NCBI GenBank assembly: GCA_026692885.1
Contig: JAPLNJ010000665.1
Location: forward strand, 1-6,924
Length of the DNA: 6,924 nt
Direction: 5' to 3'
DNA from: Planctomycetota bacterium
GTDB lineage: Bacteria; Planctomycetota; Planctomycetia; Pirellulales; Pirellulaceae
In this document: one piece after another, positions 4,335-6,924 of the stretch
How positions within the stretch are numbered: the first letter of the stretch is position 1
Layout: every line of letters starts with the position of its first letter
Program-made: the position numbers and the translations under genes
The notes under the pieces: generated by a model
Told to the model about the DNA's origin: nothing
The model's input: the letters and a program-made list of their open reading frames with translations, nothing else
Databases searched by the model: none

Positions 4335-6924
4335 TCAAGCTTCGAACCACCACCCCGTCTCCTGGAAGGCAAGGTCCACGGTGGCGGACCGAGCGTGCCG
4401 TCGCGTGCCGACCGCAATTTGATTGGTCGATGTGGAGCCTGCCGACGTGGATTCGCCGCTACCCGCGGGGGCGTGCCGGTGATGTTCCCGTCCGGTCGCC
4501 ACGGGGGCCGGATCCCCGGCCGAGCCCGTCGGCAGCCAAGTGGTCGGACTGGAGAGCGACGTGCCACCGGAGCTAACCGACGAAGTGCTCGGAGCCACAA
4601 TCGACGAAGTCACCCCCGTGGGCCTGTAGGGCTCGGCCGCGGCCATGTTCACCTGGTAGCCGATGTCGGCCATCGAGGCGACGGTGATCGAACTGAGTGG
4701 CATTCCGCTTGGCTGAATGTAGCCCACCATCAATTCATTGTGAAACACCGACAGGCTCCAGTGCGCCCCGAAAGTGCCATCCCCCGGTCGCCCGTTGCTC
4801 TCCAACGGCACGCCCGTGGCTTGGGTGCCGAAGACGGCGTTGTAGGCAGCGGTCGCTTGTGGGCCGATGAACAGCGGATTGGACGAGGTACCGCCGACTA
4901 AGCCCTTGGAGTCCCAGACGGTCCCCAAGCCCAGCACGTGCCCGATTTCATGCGTCAAGACGTTCAGTAACTCGCCTTGGCGCTCCAGCATAGCCACATC
5001 GGCCGTGTCGATCGTGATCGTACCCAGATACGGCAGGCCATCACCGGCACGCACCGCATCAGGCCCACCCTCGCCCAAAATGCCTCCCGAACCATCCATG
5101 TTCTGCAGGCCGATATTGATCAACACGTCGTCAATCGTGCCACCGTGGTAGTTCACGGCGGGCAGATCGCCGACAATCACAGCCTCCCAGCGGGCCGCCG
5201 CTTGGCGGGCGATTTGCTGTTCGCTGGCCGTCATACCGGTGAAATTCAGGTCGATGTTAAACTCGCCAGTCGTCGGTGGCGTCGAACCCACGTTGGTCGT
5301 GGCTTGGCCCGAAAGGGACGAGTTGGCGCTGTCCGTCACGGTCAGGGTTTGCGAGCCCACGGTGGTGAAGGTGACCGCGAGGGAAGCGTAGCCGTTCTTG
5401 AAGGTAACGCTGGCCGGCAACGTGGCGTTCGTATCCGAGCTGGACACATTGACCGTGCCCGAGTAGTTCGACACGAGGTGCCGCTGAGCATCCAACGCCA
5501 CCAACTGCACTGTCACCGCCACCCCGGTCGGCACGGTCGGCGGCAGTTGCACCGCGAGTTGCGTCGCCACGGCTGGGGCCACCACGTTGGTCGTTGCCTG
5601 ACCGGTGAGCGTCGCGTCCTGGCTGTCGGTCACGGTCAGCGTCTGCGAGCCCGCGGTGGCAAAGGTGACCACGAAGGAAGCACGCCCCTGCTGGAACGTG
5701 ACGCTGGCCGGCAGGGTGGCAGTCGCATCCGAACTGCTCACATTGACCGTGCCGGCGTAGCTGGACACGAGGTGCCGCTGAGCATCCAACGCCACCAACT
5801 GCACTGTCACCGCCACCCCGGTCGGCACGTCTTGCGGCAGGTGCACCGCGAGTTGCGTCGCCGCGGCCGGGGCTACCACGTTGGTCGTTGCCTGACCGGT
5901 GAGCGTCGCCTCGTTGCTGTCCGTCACCGTCAGGGTTTGTGAACCCGCGGTGGCGAAGGTGACCTCGAAGGAAGCCCGCCCCTGCGCGAATGTGACGCTG
6001 GTTGGCAAGGTGGCATTCGCATCGGAACTGGTCATACTGACCGTGCCGGTGTAGCTGGACACGAGGTGCCGCTGGGCATCCAACGCCACCAACTGCACCG
6101 TCACCGCCACCCCGAGCCGCACGGTCGGCGGCAGTTGCACCGCGAGTTGCGTGGCCACGGCCGGGGCCACCACGTTGGTCGTCGCCTGACCGGTGAGCGT
6201 CGCATCCTGGCTGTCCGTCACGGTCAGCGTCTGCGAACCCGCGGTGGCAAAGGTGACCACGAAGGAAGCCCGTCCCTGCTCGAACGTGACGCTGACTGGC
6301 AAGATGGCAGTCGAATCCGAGCTGGCTACGCTAACCGTGCCCGAATAGCTGGACACGAGATGCCGCTGGGCATCCAACGCCACCAACTGCACCGTCACCA
6401 CCACCCCGGTCGGCACGGTCGGCGGCAGTTGCACCGCGAGTTGCGTCGCCACGGCCGGGGCCGCCACGGTGGTGCTTGCCTGACCGGTGAGCGTCGCGTC
6501 CTGGCTGTCGGTCACGGTCAGGGTCTGCGAGCCCGCGGTGGCGAAGGTGACCACGAAGGAAGCCCGCCCCTGCTCGAATGTGACGCTGGCTGGCAGGGTG
6601 ACAGTCGCATCCGAGCTGGCTACGCTAACCGTGCCCGAGTAGCTGGACACGAGGTGCCGCTGGGCATCCAACGCCACCAACTGCACCGTCACCGCCACGC
6701 CGCTCGGCACGTTCTCGGGCAGCAACACCGCGAGTTGCGTCGCCACGGCCGGGGCCACCACGTTGGTGATTGCCTGACCGGTGAGCGTCGCGTCGTTGCT
6801 GTCCGTCACGGTCAGGGTTTGTGAACCCGCGGTGGCGAAGGTGACCACGAAGGAAGCCCGCCCCTGCTCGAATGTGACGCTGGCTGGCAGGGTGACAGTC
6901 GCATCCGAGCTGGCTACGCTAACC
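4335..6924 (-). CDS. Ig-like repeat surface protein with leishmanolysin-like metalloprotease domain (5' end missing)
   Basis: The frame runs through the right edge, so the N-terminus and true start lie outside; 862 codons are visible. An apparent GTG start at 6848 falls inside a repeat and is not real. In protein order there is a partial Ig-like repeat (6762-6924), five complete 98-residue repeats (5292-6761), a linker (VGSTPPTTGE), and a metalloprotease domain (about 5270-4620) from FNIDLNFTG to MADIGYQVNMAAAEPY. Its zinc motif HEIGHVLGLG is at 4938-4952 and following codons. A distant His in GAHW (4761-4763), 59 residues after the second motif His, and NELM (Met codon 4728-4730) match the M8 leishmanolysin layout, where the third zinc ligand is displaced by an insertion and followed by a Met-turn. 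A 94-residue Ser/Thr-rich tail ends in ETGWWFEA. It is probably exported and surface-bound or secreted; the substrate is unknown. Confidence 0.88.
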   Translation of the reverse strand, partial: VSVASSDATVTLPASVTFEQGRASFVVTFATAGSQTLTVTDSNDATLTGQAITNVVAPAVATQLAVLLPENVPSGVAVTVQLVALDAQRHLVSSYSGTVSVASSDATVTLPASVTFEQGRASFVVTFATAGSQTLTVTDSQDATLTGQASTTVAAPAVATQLAVQLPPTVPTGVVVTVQLVALDAQRHLVSSYSGTVSVASSDSTAILPVSVTFEQGRASFVVTFATAGSQTLTVTDSQDATLTGQATTNVVAPAVATQLAVQLPPTVRLGVAVTVQLVALDAQRHLVSSYTGTVSMTSSDANATLPTSVTFAQGRASFEVTFATAGSQTLTVTDSNEATLTGQATTNVVAPAAATQLAVHLPQDVPTGVAVTVQLVALDAQRHLVSSYAGTVNVSSSDATATLPASVTFQQGRASFVVTFATAGSQTLTVTDSQDATLTGQATTNVVAPAVATQLAVQLPPTVPTGVAVTVQLVALDAQRHLVSNYSGTVNVSSSDTNATLPASVTFKNGYASLAVTFTTVGSQTLTVTDSANSSLSGQATTNVGSTPPTTGEFNIDLNFTGMTASEQQIARQAAARWEAVIVGDLPAVNYHGGTIDDVLINIGLQNMDGSGGILGEGGPDAVRAGDGLPYLGTITIDTADVAMLERQGELLNVLTHEIGHVLGLGTVWDSKGLVGGTSSNPLFIGPQATAAYNAVFGTQATGVPLESNGRPGDGTFGAHWSLSVFHNELMVGYIQPSGMPLSSITVASMADIGYQVNMAAAEPYRPTGVTSSIVAPSTSSVSSGGTSLSSPTTWLPTGSAGDPAPVATGREHHRHAPAGSGESTSAGSTSTNQIAVGTRRHARSATVDLAFQETGWWFEA
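5292..6924 (-). repeat. Tandem array of 294-bp (98-residue) Ig-like units
   Basis: Unit boundaries fall at 6761/6762, 6467/6468, 6173/6174, 5879/5880 and 5585/5586, each exactly 294 nt apart without indels, plus a partial unit from 6762 to the window edge. Each unit reads VVAPAVATQLAV..., VTVQLVALDAQRHLVS, an SSD...LP.SVTF segment and GSQTLTVTDS...LTGQATTN, a beta-sandwich pattern typical of bacterial Ig-like domains. The unit next to the protease (5292-5585) is the most diverged in its C-terminal half (FKNGYASLAVTFTTVG, ANSSLSG). The outermost two share 99 consecutive identical bases. Confidence 0.92.

Noticed and set aside
4480..4560. LPTGS in the protease tail as a sortase LPXTG signal
   Set aside because: It is about 60 residues from the C-terminus, with no following hydrophobic helix and basic anchor, and the organism appears to be Gram-negative-type.
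4977..6824. Two long plus-strand open frames (4977-5942 and 6066-6824) rich in His, Arg and Gly
   Set aside because: They lie opposite the 294-bp repeats and repeat with the same period. Their composition (HRHPGRHGRRQ-like) is what antisense of a G+C-rich Ig repeat gives; no family pattern or ribosome site was seen.
6846..6848. GTG at 6848 as the start of the large protease/Ig protein
   Set aside because: It is a Val codon inside a repeat unit; the frame stays open through 6923 and encodes the preceding part of the same repeat.

Overview
The window looks like part of a planctomycete chromosome, probably of the Pirellulales type. This rests on family recognition: a DUF1207 outer-membrane-like protein, a DUF4058 protein with the MPLNDWTR...GLFHHFHQ opening, a giant Ig-repeat surface protein, high G+C coding DNA, and abundant palindromic intergenic repeats. 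No search could be run, so the lineage is an inference.

Layout. Positions 1-479 are non-coding and structured: a G+C-rich hairpin region (1-71), a foldback repeat element (72-213) and a leader with a candidate promoter. A DUF1207 protein (480-1487, +) then converges on a CPA2-type cation:proton antiporter (1489-2904, -), with one base between their stop codons. Positions 2905-3536 hold no convincing full-length gene. This stretch contains a candidate antiporter promoter, an inverted pair of a 24-bp repeat (2959-3078), a promoter/ribosome-site-like start followed by only 25 codons (3184-3261), a second foldback element (3225-3386) and a further hairpin (3386-3413). A DUF4058 protein (3537-4304, +) converges on a very large secreted-type protein (4335 to beyond 6924, -). 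Only the C-terminal 862 codons of that protein are in the window: one partial and five complete 98-residue Ig-like repeats, then a leishmanolysin-like zinc metalloprotease domain and a Ser/Thr-rich tail.

The four genes do not form an operon or an evident pathway. They are two convergent pairs separated by a repeat-rich divergent spacer. Three products are linked to the envelope or surface (putative outer-membrane barrel, inner-membrane antiporter, exported repeat/protease protein) and one is probably cytoplasmic and of unknown function.

The most unusual content is the intergenic repeat system. Two foldback elements share the same outer ends (GAGCCTGCTGAA...) and the same 22-nt flanking motif (TCGTTTAA..CGCA..) but carry unrelated inner hairpin pairs. 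Two more copies of the flanking motif form their own inverted doublet upstream of the antiporter. The second notable feature is the indel-free 294-bp tandem array, with at least 99 identical bases between neighbouring units.
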